Source: Streptomyces sp. Je 1-332 (GTDB lineage Bacteria > Actinomycetota > Actinomycetes > Streptomycetales > Streptomycetaceae). Taken from it: a stretch of 64,000 nt of DNA. The stretch is from the NCBI RefSeq assembly GCF_040730185.1, contig NZ_CP160402.1:2170001-2234000 (forward strand), written 5' to 3'. This document shows positions 25,080-34,380 of this stretch, one piece after another. Under the pieces are notes generated by a model. The model was not told the DNA's origin. It worked only from the letters and a program-made list of their open reading frames with translations, and searched no databases. Numbering within the stretch: the stretch's first letter is position 1; the number at the start of each line of letters is the position of its first letter. Position numbers and translations under genes: made by a program.

Positions 25080-25703
25080 ATGACCGCGCCCGTCGTTCAC
25101 TCGCTGCGCGAACAGATCCGCGAGCACATCGTGGAGGGGATCGTCAGCGGGCGCTGGCAGCCGGGCGAGCGGATCGTGGAGCGGCGGATCGCCGTCGAGC
25201 TGGAGGTCTCGCAGACTCCCGTACGGGAAGCCCTGCGCGAGCTTGAGACGCTGCGGCTCATCGAGTCGGCGCCCAACAAGGGCGTGCGCGTACGGAACTT
25301 GACCGCGGCGGACCTGGAGGAGAGCTACCCCGTCCGTGCGGGTCTTGAGGCCATCGCCGCCGAACTCGCGGCGCGGAGCCTGGCCGAGGACTGCTCGGCC
25401 CTCGAACCCCACGTCGCCGCCCTGTACGAGGCGGACCGGGCCGCCGACGGCACCGCACAGGTACGCCACACGGTCGGTTTCCACCGGGAGTTGGTGCGGG
25501 CCGCGAACAACTCCGTACTGCTGCACACCTGGGAGGGCCTCGGCATCGAGGTCTTCACCGCCCTTTCGATCCGATGGCTGGGGACGGTGCAGCAGTCGTA
25601 CGCGGAGGAGCACGAGGCCCTCGTCACGGCCTTCCGGCAGCGGGATCCCGCGATCGCGGAGCTGGTGAAGGCCCATGTCCTGGGGTGCGCGCCGCGGCCC
25701 TGA
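25080..25703 (+). CDS. GntR/FadR-family transcriptional regulator
   Basis: Repressor-type regulator of 207 aa. An N-terminal winged HTH covers about 1-75 (LREQIREHIVEGIVSGRWQPGERIVERRIAVEL, then SQTPVREALRELETLRLIE) and a helical FCD effector domain covers about 80-207 (YPVRAGLEAIAAELAARS; HTVGFHRELVRAANNSVL), with His residues placed as FCD metal ligands. It stands alone between the E2 and aceE genes. Two perfect palindromes downstream (25749-25763, 25836-25852) are likely operators, so it plausibly controls aceE in response to a carboxylic acid, as PdhR does in enterobacteria. Ligand is inference. Confidence 0.9.
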   Translation: MTAPVVHSLREQIREHIVEGIVSGRWQPGERIVERRIAVELEVSQTPVREALRELETLRLIESAPNKGVRVRNLTAADLEESYPVRAGLEAIAAELAARSLAEDCSALEPHVAALYEADRAADGTAQVRHTVGFHRELVRAANNSVLLHTWEGLGIEVFTALSIRWLGTVQQSYAEEHEALVTAFRQRDPAIAELVKAHVLGCAPRP

Positions 25704-25748
25704 CGTAGGAGCACAGGGGTGCTCAAACGTGCTCCCACCTGCACGGAT

Positions 25749-25763
25749 CCTTTGAATCAAAGG
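25749..25763. promoter_or_regulatory. Palindromic operator candidate upstream of aceE (site 1)
   Basis: CCTTTGAATCAAAGG is a perfect 7+1+7 palindrome, A/T-rich for this genome, lying 46 bp after the gntR stop. Confidence 0.6.
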
Positions 25764-25835
25764 CACCGCGTGCCCGCGTTCATGGCACCGGATGCCTACT
25801 TTCTGAATATCGAGGAGTTTTCGCCTTCAACCCTT

Positions 25836-25852
25836 TGATCGATCATCGATCA
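25836..25852. promoter_or_regulatory. Palindromic operator candidate upstream of aceE (site 2)
   Basis: TGATCGATCATCGATCA is a perfect 8+1+8 palindrome, 144 bp before the aceE start. The surrounding A/T-rich stretch is probably the promoter. Size and symmetry suit a GntR-family dimer. Confidence 0.65.
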
Positions 25853-25996
25853 CGGAGTTAGAGTCTCCGACGGGGTTGTGGCGGAGCCGCACAAACGACT
25901 CCGTACCCGAGCCTCACGCCCTGTCCTGCCAAAGACCTAGGGCACCCCCACCCCTTACCGAACAGGGGACCCCCTCCGACTCAGGAAGGCGGCGAC

Positions 25997-28693
25997 ATGA
26001 CCGACCCCTCCGCAATCCAGCCGAGCGAGCTCGACCAGCTCCCGGACCGCGACCCCGAGGAGACCGCCGAATGGCAGGCCTCCCTGGACGCCGTTACCCA
26101 GGCGGCCGGGCCGCACCGAGCCGCATACCTGATGCGGCGCACGCTGGAGCGTGCCGAGGGCGCGGGTCTGGCGCTGCCCAAGCTCCTTGAGACCGACTAC
26201 GTCAACACCATCCCGACCTCCGCCGAGCCGGCGATCGAGGGCGACGAGGCGATGGAGCAGCGGATCGCCGCGTGGAACCGCTGGAACGCGGCCGCGATGG
26301 TGACCCGGGGCAGCAAATACGGCGTCGGCGGCCACATCGCCACCTTCGCCTCCGCGGCCTGGCTGTACGAGACGGGCTTCAACCACTTCTTCCACGGCAA
26401 GGAGGGGGACGGCTCCGGCGACCAGCTCTACATCCAGGGCCACGCCTCCCCCGGCATCTACGCCCGCGCCTTCCTCGACGGCCGTCTGAACGAGGCGCAG
26501 CTCGACAACTTCCGGCGCGAGTCCGGCGGCGACGGCCTGCCGTCCTACCCGCACCCGCGTCGTCTGCCCTGGCTGTGGGAGTTCCCGACCGTCTCCATGG
26601 GCCTCGGCCCCCTGTCGGCGATCTACCAGGCGCGCTTCAACCGCTACCTCACCAACCGCAACATCAAGGACGTCTCCGCCTCGCACGTGTGGGCGTTCCT
26701 CGGTGACGGCGAGATGGACGAGCCCGAGTCGACGGCAGCCCTCGCGCTCGCCGCGCGTGAGGGTCTGGACAACCTCACGTACGTCATCAACTGCAACCTG
26801 CAGCGTCTCGACGGCCCCGTCCGCGCCAACTTCCGCGTGGTGCAGGAGCTGGAGGCCCAGTTCCGCGGCGCAGGCTGGAACGTCATCAAGGTCCTGTGGG
26901 GCAACGCCTGGGACGAGCTGTTCAAGCTCGACACCAACGGCGCGCTCGTACGCCGCCTGCGTGAGGTACCGGACGCCCAGTTCCAGACGTACGCGACGCG
27001 CGACGCCGCCTACATCCGCGAGCACTTCTTCGGCTCCGAGCCCGCGCTCGTCGAGCTCGGCAAGCTGCTCAGCGACGACAAGATCAGCGAGTGCTTCCAC
27101 CTCTCGCGCGGTGGCCACGAGGCCCGCAAGGTCTACGCGGCCTACCGTGCGGCGCTCACCCACAAGGGCGCGCCGACCGTGATCCTCGCGCAGACGGTCA
27201 AGGGCTTCACGCTGGGCAAGGGCTTCGAGTCCAAGAACGCCAACCACCAGATGAAGAAGCTCACGGTGGACGAGTTCAAGGACATGCGCGACCTCCTCGA
27301 GCTGCCGATCTCGGACAGCCAGTTCGTCGACGGCGTGGTGCCCTATGGCCACCCGGGCGCCGACTCCCCCGAGGTCCGCTACCTCCAGGAGCGCCGTGCC
27401 GCCCTCGGCGGCCCGGCCCCGGCCCGCCGCACGCAGCCCCTCTCCCCGCTGCCCGCCCCGGCCGACAAGGCGTTCGCCTCGTTCGACAAGGGCTCGGGCT
27501 CGCAGTCGATCGCGACGACCATGGCCTTCGTACGCCTGGTGAAGGACCTCGTACGCGACAAGGAAACCGGTAAGCGCTGGGTGCCGATCGTCCCCGACGA
27601 GGCGCGCACGTTCGGCATGGAGTCGCTCTTCCCGTCGCTCGGCATCTACTCGCCGAAGGGCCAGACGTACGAGCCGGTCGACCGCGACCAGCTGATGTAC
27701 TACAAGGAGGCCAAGGACGGCCAGATCCTCAACGAGGGGATCACCGAGGCCGGCTCCATGGCGGACTTCATCGCCGCGTCGTCGTCGTACGCGACGCACG
27801 GCGAAGCCATGATCCCGTTCTACATCTTCTACTCGATGTTCGGCTGGCAGCGCACGGCCGACCAGATGTGGCAGCTCGGCGACCAGCTCGGCCGCGGCTT
27901 CCTCGTCGGCGCCACCGCGGGACGTACGACGCTGACGGGCGAGGGTCTGCAGCACGCGGACGGTCACTCGCCGGTGATCGCAGCGACGAACCCCGCCGCC
28001 CTGACGTACGACCCGGCGTTCGCCTACGAGGTCGCGGCGATCGTCAAGGACGGTCTGCGCCGGATGTACGGCGAGGCCGCCCCCGGTGAGGACCAGAACG
28101 TCTTCTACTACCTCACCGTCTACAACGAGCCGATGCCGCAGCCCGCGAAGCCCGCGGGTGTGGACGAGGGCATCGTGAAGGGCCTGTACCGCTTCAACAC
28201 CGCCGAGACGGCGGGGCACTCCCCCGCGGCCAACGCCTCGCGCATCCAGCTGATCGGTTCGGGTACGGCCATCCACTGGACCCTCGCGGCCCAGAAGATG
28301 CTCGCCGAGGAGTGGGGCGTGGCCGCCGACGTGTGGTCCGCGACCTCCTGGACCGAGCTGCGCCGCGACGCCCTGGAGGCGGACGAGGCGATCCTGCGCG
28401 GCGAGGAGCGGATTCCCTACGTGCGTACGGCACTTGACGGTGCGCAGGGTCCCGTGCTCGCGGTCTCCGACTACATGCGGCAGGTTCCCGACCAGATCGC
28501 GCAGTGGGTCGAGCAGGACTACTCGTCCCTGGGTGCGGACGGCTTCGGCCTCTCCGACACGCGTGACGCGGCCCGTCGCCACTTCGGCATCGACGCCGAG
28601 TCGATCGTCGTGGCCTCGCTGGCGCAGCTTGCCCGTCGTGGTGAGGTTCCCGCTTCCGCGGTGAAGGAAGCTCGGGCGAAGTACGGTCTGTAG
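25997..28693 (+). CDS. aceE: Pyruvate dehydrogenase E1, homodimeric type
   Basis: Thiamine-diphosphate enzyme that decarboxylates pyruvate and acetylates the E2 lipoyl arm, 898 aa, full length for the homodimeric AceE family. Clear motifs: [37 protein letters not shown], the ThDP/Mg motif [12 protein letters not shown] followed by [15 protein letters not shown], and [22 protein letters not shown] 25997 follows GGAAGGCGG. The gene is monocistronic, with a dispersed hairpin repeat at its 3' side and the GntR regulator upstream. Confidence 0.98.
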   Translation: MTDPSAIQPSELDQLPDRDPEETAEWQASLDAVTQAAGPHRAAYLMRRTLERAEGAGLALPKLLETDYVNTIPTSAEPAIEGDEAMEQRIAAWNRWNAAAMVTRGSKYGVGGHIATFASAAWLYETGFNHFFHGKEGDGSGDQLYIQGHASPGIYARAFLDGRLNEAQLDNFRRESGGDGLPSYPHPRRLPWLWEFPTVSMGLGPLSAIYQARFNRYLTNRNIKDVSASHVWAFLGDGEMDEPESTAALALAAREGLDNLTYVINCNLQRLDGPVRANFRVVQELEAQFRGAGWNVIKVLWGNAWDELFKLDTNGALVRRLREVPDAQFQTYATRDAAYIREHFFGSEPALVELGKLLSDDKISECFHLSRGGHEARKVYAAYRAALTHKGAPTVILAQTVKGFTLGKGFESKNANHQMKKLTVDEFKDMRDLLELPISDSQFVDGVVPYGHPGADSPEVRYLQERRAALGGPAPARRTQPLSPLPAPADKAFASFDKGSGSQSIATTMAFVRLVKDLVRDKETGKRWVPIVPDEARTFGMESLFPSLGIYSPKGQTYEPVDRDQLMYYKEAKDGQILNEGITEAGSMADFIAASSSYATHGEAMIPFYIFYSMFGWQRTADQMWQLGDQLGRGFLVGATAGRTTLTGEGLQHADGHSPVIAATNPAALTYDPAFAYEVAAIVKDGLRRMYGEAAPGEDQNVFYYLTVYNEPMPQPAKPAGVDEGIVKGLYRFNTAETAGHSPAANASRIQLIGSGTAIHWTLAAQKMLAEEWGVAADVWSATSWTELRRDALEADEAILRGEERIPYVRTALDGAQGPVLAVSDYMRQVPDQIAQWVEQDYSSLGADGFGLSDTRDAARRHFGIDAESIVVASLAQLARRGEVPASAVKEARAKYGL

Positions 28694-28776
28694 CGGTTTG
28701 GCCTTCGGCTTGGTGCGGGTACGGGTCTCTGTCTCTGTGGCAGGGGCCCGTTCCCGTGTGCGGGTGTGGTTCTGAG

Positions 28777-28822
28777 CCGCCGCTTCGCGGCGGATTCTTT
28801 CCCGCCCGCCCACCCGATTACC
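28777..28822. repeat. Dispersed intergenic repeat, copy 3
   Basis: CCGCCGCTTCGCGGCGG is a perfect hairpin (7-bp arms, TTC-centred), followed by ATTCTTTCCCGCCC and GCCCACCCGATTACC. It corresponds to 7827-7872 and 10718-10763 but lacks the GCATCCAG end. It touches the stop codon of the minus-strand WYL gene and may terminate both it and aceE. Confidence 0.8.
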
Positions 28823-29789
28823 GGTAGCGGTCAGCCATTTTGTGGGCCGCATGGGCGAATCGGTCTCTGAGCGTCGTCGGCTCCAGGATCTCCGCCTCCG
28901 GGCCCAGCGCCATGAGCTGGGTGTACGCGACGTCCTCGTTCTCGACCCGGAGGGTCAGCGTCACCCAGCCCTCCTCGTCCGGGGGGCCCGCGGCCTCCAG
29001 TGCCTCGCGCGTGGACGCGGAGTCGGTGGCGTACGGGAGTTGGCGTACGCCTGCCTCGGAGAGCCGGAGCACGACCTCGGAGTGCAGGATCGCCCGCGCG
29101 AACTGCGCGGCCCGTTCCTCCCAGAAGCCCGGCAGATCGAACTCCTCGTCGCGTACGAAGCGGTCGTCGCCCGCGGCGATCGCGGTGAACCGGTCGATGC
29201 GGTACACCCGGAGCGAGCCCGTGTCGGGCACCCGCGCGCACAAGTACCAGACCCCGGCCTTGAGCACGAGGCCGTAGGGCTCCAACTCCCTTTCCACCTC
29301 GGTGTCCTGGCGCCGGTAGCGGGCCGTGACGCGCCGGTCGTCCCACACCGCGTCCGCCAGCGGGGGCAGCAGCTCGGGCGCCGACGTCTCCCGGAACCAG
29401 CCCGGAGCGTCCAGGTGGAACCGCTGCGAGGCGTTCTGCGAGGCGTCCCGGAGAGAAGGCATCAGCGCCGCCGACACCTTCAGGCGGGCCGCCGATGCCG
29501 CGTCCTCCAGGCCCATCTCCCGCAGCGCGCCCGGCACTCCGGACAGGAACAGGGCCTCCGCCTCGCTGCGTCCGAGCCCGGTGAGCCGGGTGCGGTAGCC
29601 GCCGATGAGGCGGTAGCCGCCGGCCCGCCCCCGGTCCGCGTACACCGGGACGCCCGCCTCCGAAAGGGCCTGGGCGTCCCGCGTGATGGTCCGCTCGGAC
29701 ACTTCGAGCTCACCGGCGAGCTCGGCGGCGGTCATGGAGGGGCGGGCCTGGAGCAGAAGCACCATCTTGATGAGGCGTGCAGCGCGCAT
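28818..29789 (-). CDS. HTH/WYL-domain transcriptional regulator
   Basis: A 323-aa regulator of the YafY/DeoR-like type. An N-terminal HTH lies at about 1-60 (RLIKMVLLLQARPSMTAAELAGELEVSERTITRDAQAL). A WYL ligand-binding domain at about 140-215 holds RYRRQDTEVERELEPYGLVLKAGVWYLCAR and VYRIDRFTA. A WCX-type C-terminal extension follows. It is monocistronic and ends against the aceE 3' repeat; the SDR gene lies downstream of its promoter in tandem. Target unknown. Confidence 0.9.
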   Translation of the reverse strand: MRAARLIKMVLLLQARPSMTAAELAGELEVSERTITRDAQALSEAGVPVYADRGRAGGYRLIGGYRTRLTGLGRSEAEALFLSGVPGALREMGLEDAASAARLKVSAALMPSLRDASQNASQRFHLDAPGWFRETSAPELLPPLADAVWDDRRVTARYRRQDTEVERELEPYGLVLKAGVWYLCARVPDTGSLRVYRIDRFTAIAAGDDRFVRDEEFDLPGFWEERAAQFARAILHSEVVLRLSEAGVRQLPYATDSASTREALEAAGPPDEEGWVTLTLRVENEDVAYTQLMALGPEAEILEPTTLRDRFAHAAHKMADRYR

Positions 29790-29826
29790 GCCCCCATGAT
29801 GCCGTCAGCCGGTGGGCGGGTGGTGG

Positions 29827-30783
29827 CTAGCGGTAGCCCGTGACGTCCGCGGTACTGCTCTCCTGGTCGACCTCCGTGATGTACCGCCAGGCGTCCGGCG
29901 CCGAACCGTCGACGTCCGTGAAGCCGTACTCCTTGGCGAGGCCGCCGCTGGAGAGCGATGCGCCGTTCCAGCGGGCCACCTCGGGGTCGGCGGCGAGCGC
30001 GACCAGGGCCCGGCCCACGAAGGTCGGGGTCTCGGAGATGGCGAAGTGGGGGTTCTGCTCGCGGCCGTCGAGCCAGTTCTCCTCGGTCACCTTGAAGTAC
30101 GTGTCGAGCATCGCCTCGGAGCGCAGCCAGCCGGGGGTCAGACAGAGCGCCGTGCAGCCGTACTCCTCCACCTCCTCGGCCAGGCCCTTCGTCATCCGCA
30201 GCGGGGCCGCCTTGGCCAGGTCGTAGTAGAAGGGCTTGCGGTAGTTGGGGCCGTTGTACTCCGCGGTGCCGTCGGTGACCTCGACGACCAGGCCGCCGGG
30301 GTTCTTGACGAGCAGCGGCAGCGCGTACCGGCTGGTGACGATGTGGGTCTCGATGCCGAGGCGCATCAGGCGCAGCCCCTTGTCGAGGTCGTGCTCCCAC
30401 ATCTTCTTGTCCCACTCGACGTGGACGTCACCGCCCCAGATGTCGTTGACCAGGATGTCGAGGCGGCCCTGCTCACGGTCGATCCGGTCGACGAGTGCCT
30501 CGACCTGCTCGGGCTCCAGGTGGTCGGTGGGTACGGCGATGCCGGTGCCGGGTCCGCCCGCCTCCCGGCCCGCCGCGGTGATCAGCTCCGCGGTCTGCTC
30601 GATGGTCTCCGCGGTGCGGCCGACCTCGCTGGTGTGCTCGCGGGTCGTACGCCCCGTCGCGTACACGGTGGCCCCCGCGCGGCCGAGCTCCACGGCCATG
30701 GCCCGGCCGGCGCCGCGGGTGGCGCCCGCGACGAGGGCGATCTTTCCGGTCAGTGGGTGCGCGGGCGCGTGTGTGCTGTCCAT
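29827..30783 (-). CDS. SDR-family oxidoreductase
   Basis: NAD(P)-dependent dehydrogenase/reductase, 318 aa from ATG 30783. Cofactor motif ALVAGATRGAGRAMAVELG with TGRTTRE; active-site YYDLAKAAPLRMTKGLAEE carries the YxxxK pair, and LVEVTDGTA supplies the upstream polar position. ILVNDIWGG is the NAG-like motif, with D in place of A. Start 30783 is supported by GGAGAG 9 nt upstream; an in-frame ATG at 30798 is an alternative. It looks like the large SDR group resembling dehydrogenase/reductase SDR family member 1. Substrate unknown. Confidence 0.88.
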   Translation of the reverse strand: MDSTHAPAHPLTGKIALVAGATRGAGRAMAVELGRAGATVYATGRTTREHTSEVGRTAETIEQTAELITAAGREAGGPGTGIAVPTDHLEPEQVEALVDRIDREQGRLDILVNDIWGGDVHVEWDKKMWEHDLDKGLRLMRLGIETHIVTSRYALPLLVKNPGGLVVEVTDGTAEYNGPNYRKPFYYDLAKAAPLRMTKGLAEEVEEYGCTALCLTPGWLRSEAMLDTYFKVTEENWLDGREQNPHFAISETPTFVGRALVALAADPEVARWNGASLSSGGLAKEYGFTDVDGSAPDAWRYITEVDQESSTADVTGYR

Positions 30784-30928
30784 CTCTTCGCTCTCCATGG
30801 CTTCGAGGCTGCCACCCAATACCGACACCTGCTGTCGGGTTTTCCACGGGCATGTGCACACATAACGACACAGTCGCATCCGCCGCACTCCGCGTGCGTA
30901 CGCACCCCCCAGGACCGATGCTTGTCCC

Positions 30929-31456
30929 GTGATGGACGAGACGGAGTTCTGGGAGATCGTGGACCGCACCCGCGTGGCCGCCGAGGGCGACCCCGAGGAC
31001 CACGCGGACCTGCTCACCGAGAAGCTGCTGGAGCTCGAGCCGGATATGGTGCTCGACTTCGCCCGTCACTTCGAGGCGCGTTACAACCGTGCGTACCGCT
31101 GGGATCTGTGGGGAGCTTCCTGGGTCCTCCTCGGCGGGGCCAGCGACGACGCCTTCGACTACTTCCGTTGCTGGCTGATCGGCCAGGGGCGCGAGGTGTT
31201 CGAGGGGGCGCTGCACGACCCGGACTCGCTCGCGGATCTCCTCGACGACTTCGACGAGGACATCGACGGTGACGGCGAGGAGCTCGGCTACGCCGCCGAC
31301 GAGGCCTACGAGACGCTCACCGGCGTCGTCACCCCCGACCTCGGAATCGCTCCCGCCCCCACGGAGCCGCTGGGGACACCGCTCGACTTCGAGAACGAGG
31401 CGGCGATGGCCCAGCGCTACCCGAAACTGTGGGAACGCTTCGGCGAGGTCGACTGA
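30929..31456 (+). CDS. DUF4240 protein
   Basis: A 175-aa acidic soluble protein. DETEFWEIVDRTRVAAEGDPEDHADLLTEKLLELEP and YRWDLWGASWVLLGGASDDAFDYFRCWLIGQGREVF are the DUF4240 signature, a family often found near polymorphic toxin immunity-type genes and otherwise uncharacterised. No toxin neighbour is seen here. GTG 30929 and ATG 30932 are adjacent possible starts. Confidence 0.88.
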   Translation: MMDETEFWEIVDRTRVAAEGDPEDHADLLTEKLLELEPDMVLDFARHFEARYNRAYRWDLWGASWVLLGGASDDAFDYFRCWLIGQGREVFEGALHDPDSLADLLDDFDEDIDGDGEELGYAADEAYETLTGVVTPDLGIAPAPTEPLGTPLDFENEAAMAQRYPKLWERFGEVD

Positions 31457-31512
31457 GCCCTGGCTCCCCGGCTTCCCGGCTTCCCGGCAGACCAGCAGAC
31501 CGGCTCACCCAC

Positions 31513-32409
31513 TCACCGGCTCTGCAGCCGTGCGGCCCTCTCCCGTATCGCGGGGAGCGCGGCCATCAGTGCCGCTCCGGGGCAGGACGTGGAGTAGCCG
31601 TCCTTGTGCCCGGACACCGCGCTGAACCGCTCGACCGCCCCCGCCGGGTACCTGCTGAGGCTGTTCGAGGACACCAGCCGCACCGAGGAGCGCGGATCCA
31701 CGTCCGAGAGCCCGAGCTTCCACGCGATCAGCGCCGCCAGCGCATCCTTCATCGCCCGGGGGACAGGACTCCCCGCCGTGAACGTCCCGATCGCCGCTAT
31801 CCCCACCGACCCCTTGTTGAAGCCCTGCGTGTGCGCCCCGACGACGGCCCTCTCGATGCCGCCCGCACGCCCTTCGTAGACGGTCCCGCACCGGTCGACA
31901 AGGAAGTTGTAGCCGATGTCGTCCCACCGCCTCCCGTCGGTCTGTCCGGTGTACAGATAGCGGATGGTGCGCGGGGCATCGGCGCAGTCGTAGCCGTTCG
32001 GCGTGTCCGTGTGGTGCACGAACACCGCCTCGACCCGGCCCGCGTAACGGGCCGGCGGCGACTCGTCCGCCGCACCGGCCAGCCACTCGGCGCGCGGCAC
32101 CACGTGAGGCTGCGCCGCCGCGTGCCCCATCGCCCTGCGCACCGGCGCCGCGGCCGCCGGCATCCGGGAGTCTGAACCAGTGCCCCCTGCCCGCTCCCCG
32201 GGCCCGGCGAACGCCACCGGACCGTCACTCGCCCGCCCCGGCTCCCCCGGTATCCCGGGCCCCACGAACCACGCGCACAACAGCAGAAGCCCCACGGCGG
32301 CGGCCCCGGGCACACAGCCCAGCACCGCACGCACCGCCCCCGGCACACGCACCGCAGGCACACGGACCACGGACCCACGTGCCGCGGACAACCCACGGAA
32401 GACACGCAT
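31513..32409 (-). CDS. Secreted peptidoglycan recognition protein / N-acetylmuramoyl-L-alanine amidase
   Basis: Exported zinc amidase of the PGRP (amidase_2) fold, 298 aa. A signal/anchor segment (AVRAVLGCVPGAAAVGLLLLCAWFVG) precedes a linker and the catalytic domain: PRAEWLAG, AVFVHHTDTPNGY (Zn His), DIGYNFLVDRCGTVYEGRAGG (catalytic Tyr), VGAHTQGFNKGSVGIAAIG, and VSGHKDGYSTSCPG (second Zn His and the Cys-type ligand). ATG 32409 has GGAGAG 9 nt upstream; an in-frame ATG at 32553 is less likely. It probably trims cell wall or acts on foreign muropeptides. Confidence 0.9.
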   Translation of the reverse strand: MRVFRGLSAARGSVVRVPAVRVPGAVRAVLGCVPGAAAVGLLLLCAWFVGPGIPGEPGRASDGPVAFAGPGERAGGTGSDSRMPAAAAPVRRAMGHAAAQPHVVPRAEWLAGAADESPPARYAGRVEAVFVHHTDTPNGYDCADAPRTIRYLYTGQTDGRRWDDIGYNFLVDRCGTVYEGRAGGIERAVVGAHTQGFNKGSVGIAAIGTFTAGSPVPRAMKDALAALIAWKLGLSDVDPRSSVRLVSSNSLSRYPAGAVERFSAVSGHKDGYSTSCPGAALMAALPAIRERAARLQSR

Positions 32410-32569
32410 GGTCCGACTCTCCGGCCCACCCGGTCCACCCGCGATCCGCACTCCGCCACTCGGGTGAATCTCCGGAGCCTGAACCTGGAGCGTCGGCGCG
32501 TCAGAAGTGGGTGCCGCCGTCGACCCGGACCTGCGGATCCTGGCCGCCCCCACGAAATGACGGCTGCCG

Positions 32570-33715
32570 CTACGACTCCGGAGCCCCCCGCGGTCCCGGC
32601 CGCGCGTCCGGCTCCGGGTCCAGTGAGAGCGCCAGCAGGGCCACGTCGTCCCCGACCCCGCCGGAGAACCGCATGAGGTCTCTCCAGACCGCCGACGTCA
32701 GCGCCGCCGGGTCGTCCCGCATGTCGGCGCAGAGCACCGAAAGCCGCTCGGCCAGCGGATAGAAGGCGCCGGAGCCGTCCCGCGCCTCGGTCACCCCGTC
32801 GGTCACCACGAGCAGCCAGTCGCCGGGCTTCACGCCCACGGTCACCTCTTCGGGCGGGGCGATACCCGCGATGCCCAGGCCGAGCGGAGCCCCCGGCGCC
32901 ACGGCGAGCTCCTCGACGACCCCACCGCGGACCAGCAGCGGCGGCGGATGGCCGCAGGAGACGATCCGCAGCTCAGGGGCGTCGGCCCGGAATTCCAGGA
33001 GCACGGCGGTGGCGAAGAGTTCGGCGTGCTCGGCCTCCTCGGAGTCGACCACCAGACGCCGGTCGAGCCGGGCGGCGACCCCCTCCAGGTCGGGCTGGTC
33101 GAGCACCGCCTCCCGGAAGGCGCCGAGCAGCGCGGCGACCGTGCCGACGGCGGTGAGGCCGTGCCCCTGCACGTCACCGACCAGCGCCAGTACGCCGCTG
33201 GGGCCCTTGCGCACGTCGAAGAGATCACCGCCGACCAGCGTCCCGCCCTGGGCCGCGCGGTAGAGGCCCGCGCAGCGCACCGGGCCCACGCGTTCGGGCA
33301 GGGGCGGCAGGACGGCGAACTGGGCGGCCTCCGCGACGGTGCGGACGGTGACGAGCTGGGTGTCGCGCCGGCTGCGTACCCAGGCGAAGAGGATGCTCAG
33401 CAGCGCCACGAAGGCGACCGTCAGCACATCGCTGTCCCCGGGGCGGCCGAGACCGAAGCCGGGCAGGTAGAGCAGCAGCACCACGGTGCCGCCGAGGAGG
33501 GCCGTGGCGGAGGCGCCGTACGACAGCGCGGCGAGCGGCGGCACGGCGGCGAGCAGGAAGCTGAGGTCGACCGTCTTCGGAGTGGCCAGCTGGATGGCGC
33601 AGATCACGGCGAGGAGCACGGGCGGGGGCCAGCGCACCCAGGGGGGCGGCGGCGCGCCGCGCAGCCAGCCGGGCTCGTCCCTGTCCCGCCGGCTGGCAGC
33701 AGCGACCCTGAACAT
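32570..33715 (-). CDS. Membrane-bound PP2C/SpoIIE-type Ser/Thr phosphatase
   Basis: A 381-aa protein. The N-terminal ~110 residues contain three to four membrane segments (PPVLLAVICAIQLA; FLLAAVPPLAALSYGASATALLGGTVVLLLYL; VAFVALLSILFAWV). The C-terminal SpoIIE phosphatase domain has GGDLFDVRKGPSGVLALVGDVQGHGLTA with the metal-binding Asp residues, SCGHPPPLLVRGG, and LLVVTDGVTEARD; GGVGDDVALLAL closes it. Such phosphatases usually act on anti-sigma antagonists. ATG 33715 follows GGAAGGAG. No kinase or anti-sigma gene is adjacent. Confidence 0.92.
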   Translation of the reverse strand: MFRVAAASRRDRDEPGWLRGAPPPPWVRWPPPVLLAVICAIQLATPKTVDLSFLLAAVPPLAALSYGASATALLGGTVVLLLYLPGFGLGRPGDSDVLTVAFVALLSILFAWVRSRRDTQLVTVRTVAEAAQFAVLPPLPERVGPVRCAGLYRAAQGGTLVGGDLFDVRKGPSGVLALVGDVQGHGLTAVGTVAALLGAFREAVLDQPDLEGVAARLDRRLVVDSEEAEHAELFATAVLLEFRADAPELRIVSCGHPPPLLVRGGVVEELAVAPGAPLGLGIAGIAPPEEVTVGVKPGDWLLVVTDGVTEARDGSGAFYPLAERLSVLCADMRDDPAALTSAVWRDLMRFSGGVGDDVALLALSLDPEPDARPGPRGAPES

Positions 33716-33829
33716 CGGTTCGCTCCTTCCGGTCGGCCTCCCCACGCTCCTACGCGCGCGTGCCCGCCGCACGCCGGGCCGGTCCGTCGGGTGGCGGACC
33801 CGGGAGTGGGTCCTGGCGGGCCCGGGGTG

Positions 33830-34327
33830 TCAGAGCACGCGTCCCATCAGCACATCGTCCACGTACGAGCCGTCGAGGAAAAATTCGCCCGGCAGCACTC
33901 CTTCGACCACGAAGCCCTCGGAGGCGTAGAGCGTCCGGGCCGGAGTGTTGTGGCCGAGCACCCGCAGCGTGACGCGCCGCGCGCCCTGGCGGCGGGCCTC
34001 CTCCACCGCGGCCCTGACGAGACCGCGGCCCACTCCCCTGCCACGCGCCTCGTCCGTGACCGCGAAGCCGAGGATCTGGCGCACGTGGGCGTTGGCGAGG
34101 AGGGAGGTGGGATAACCGAGCCGTATGTAGCCGACGACCATGCCGTGCAGCTCGGCCACCAAATGATCGTGGGGCCCGAAGCGTTCGCTGAAGAACGGCG
34201 GGTACGGAGGCTGCGGAGCCGGTTGTACCGCGTGCAGGGTGGACCAGGTGACGCGGTCGATGCGGGCGAGGACTTCTTCGTCGTCCGGCAGGGCGGTACG
34301 TATGTGCGTGTCCGGCATGGGCGTCAC
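33830..34327 (-). CDS. GNAT-family N-acetyltransferase
   Basis: A 165-aa acetyl-CoA-dependent transferase. The CoA-binding signature is clear: GFAVTDEARGRGVGRGLVRAAVEEARRQG, with LRVLGHNTPARTLYASEGFVVEG as motif B. It resembles RimI-like or small-molecule acetyltransferases; substrate unknown. It diverges from the epimerase gene with about 50 bp between starts. Confidence 0.9.
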   Translation of the reverse strand: MTPMPDTHIRTALPDDEEVLARIDRVTWSTLHAVQPAPQPPYPPFFSERFGPHDHLVAELHGMVVGYIRLGYPTSLLANAHVRQILGFAVTDEARGRGVGRGLVRAAVEEARRQGARRVTLRVLGHNTPARTLYASEGFVVEGVLPGEFFLDGSYVDDVLMGRVL

Positions 34328-34380
34328 TGTACGACGAACGCCTGAAGCCTCTTGCCGGGTTTCCGGGGCAGGATGGCTTC

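Noticed and set aside
25955..28852. Minus-strand open frame of about 965 codons opposite aceE
   Set aside because: It mirrors the G/C third-position pattern of aceE, which carries strong conserved motifs. The antisense translation is low-complexity.
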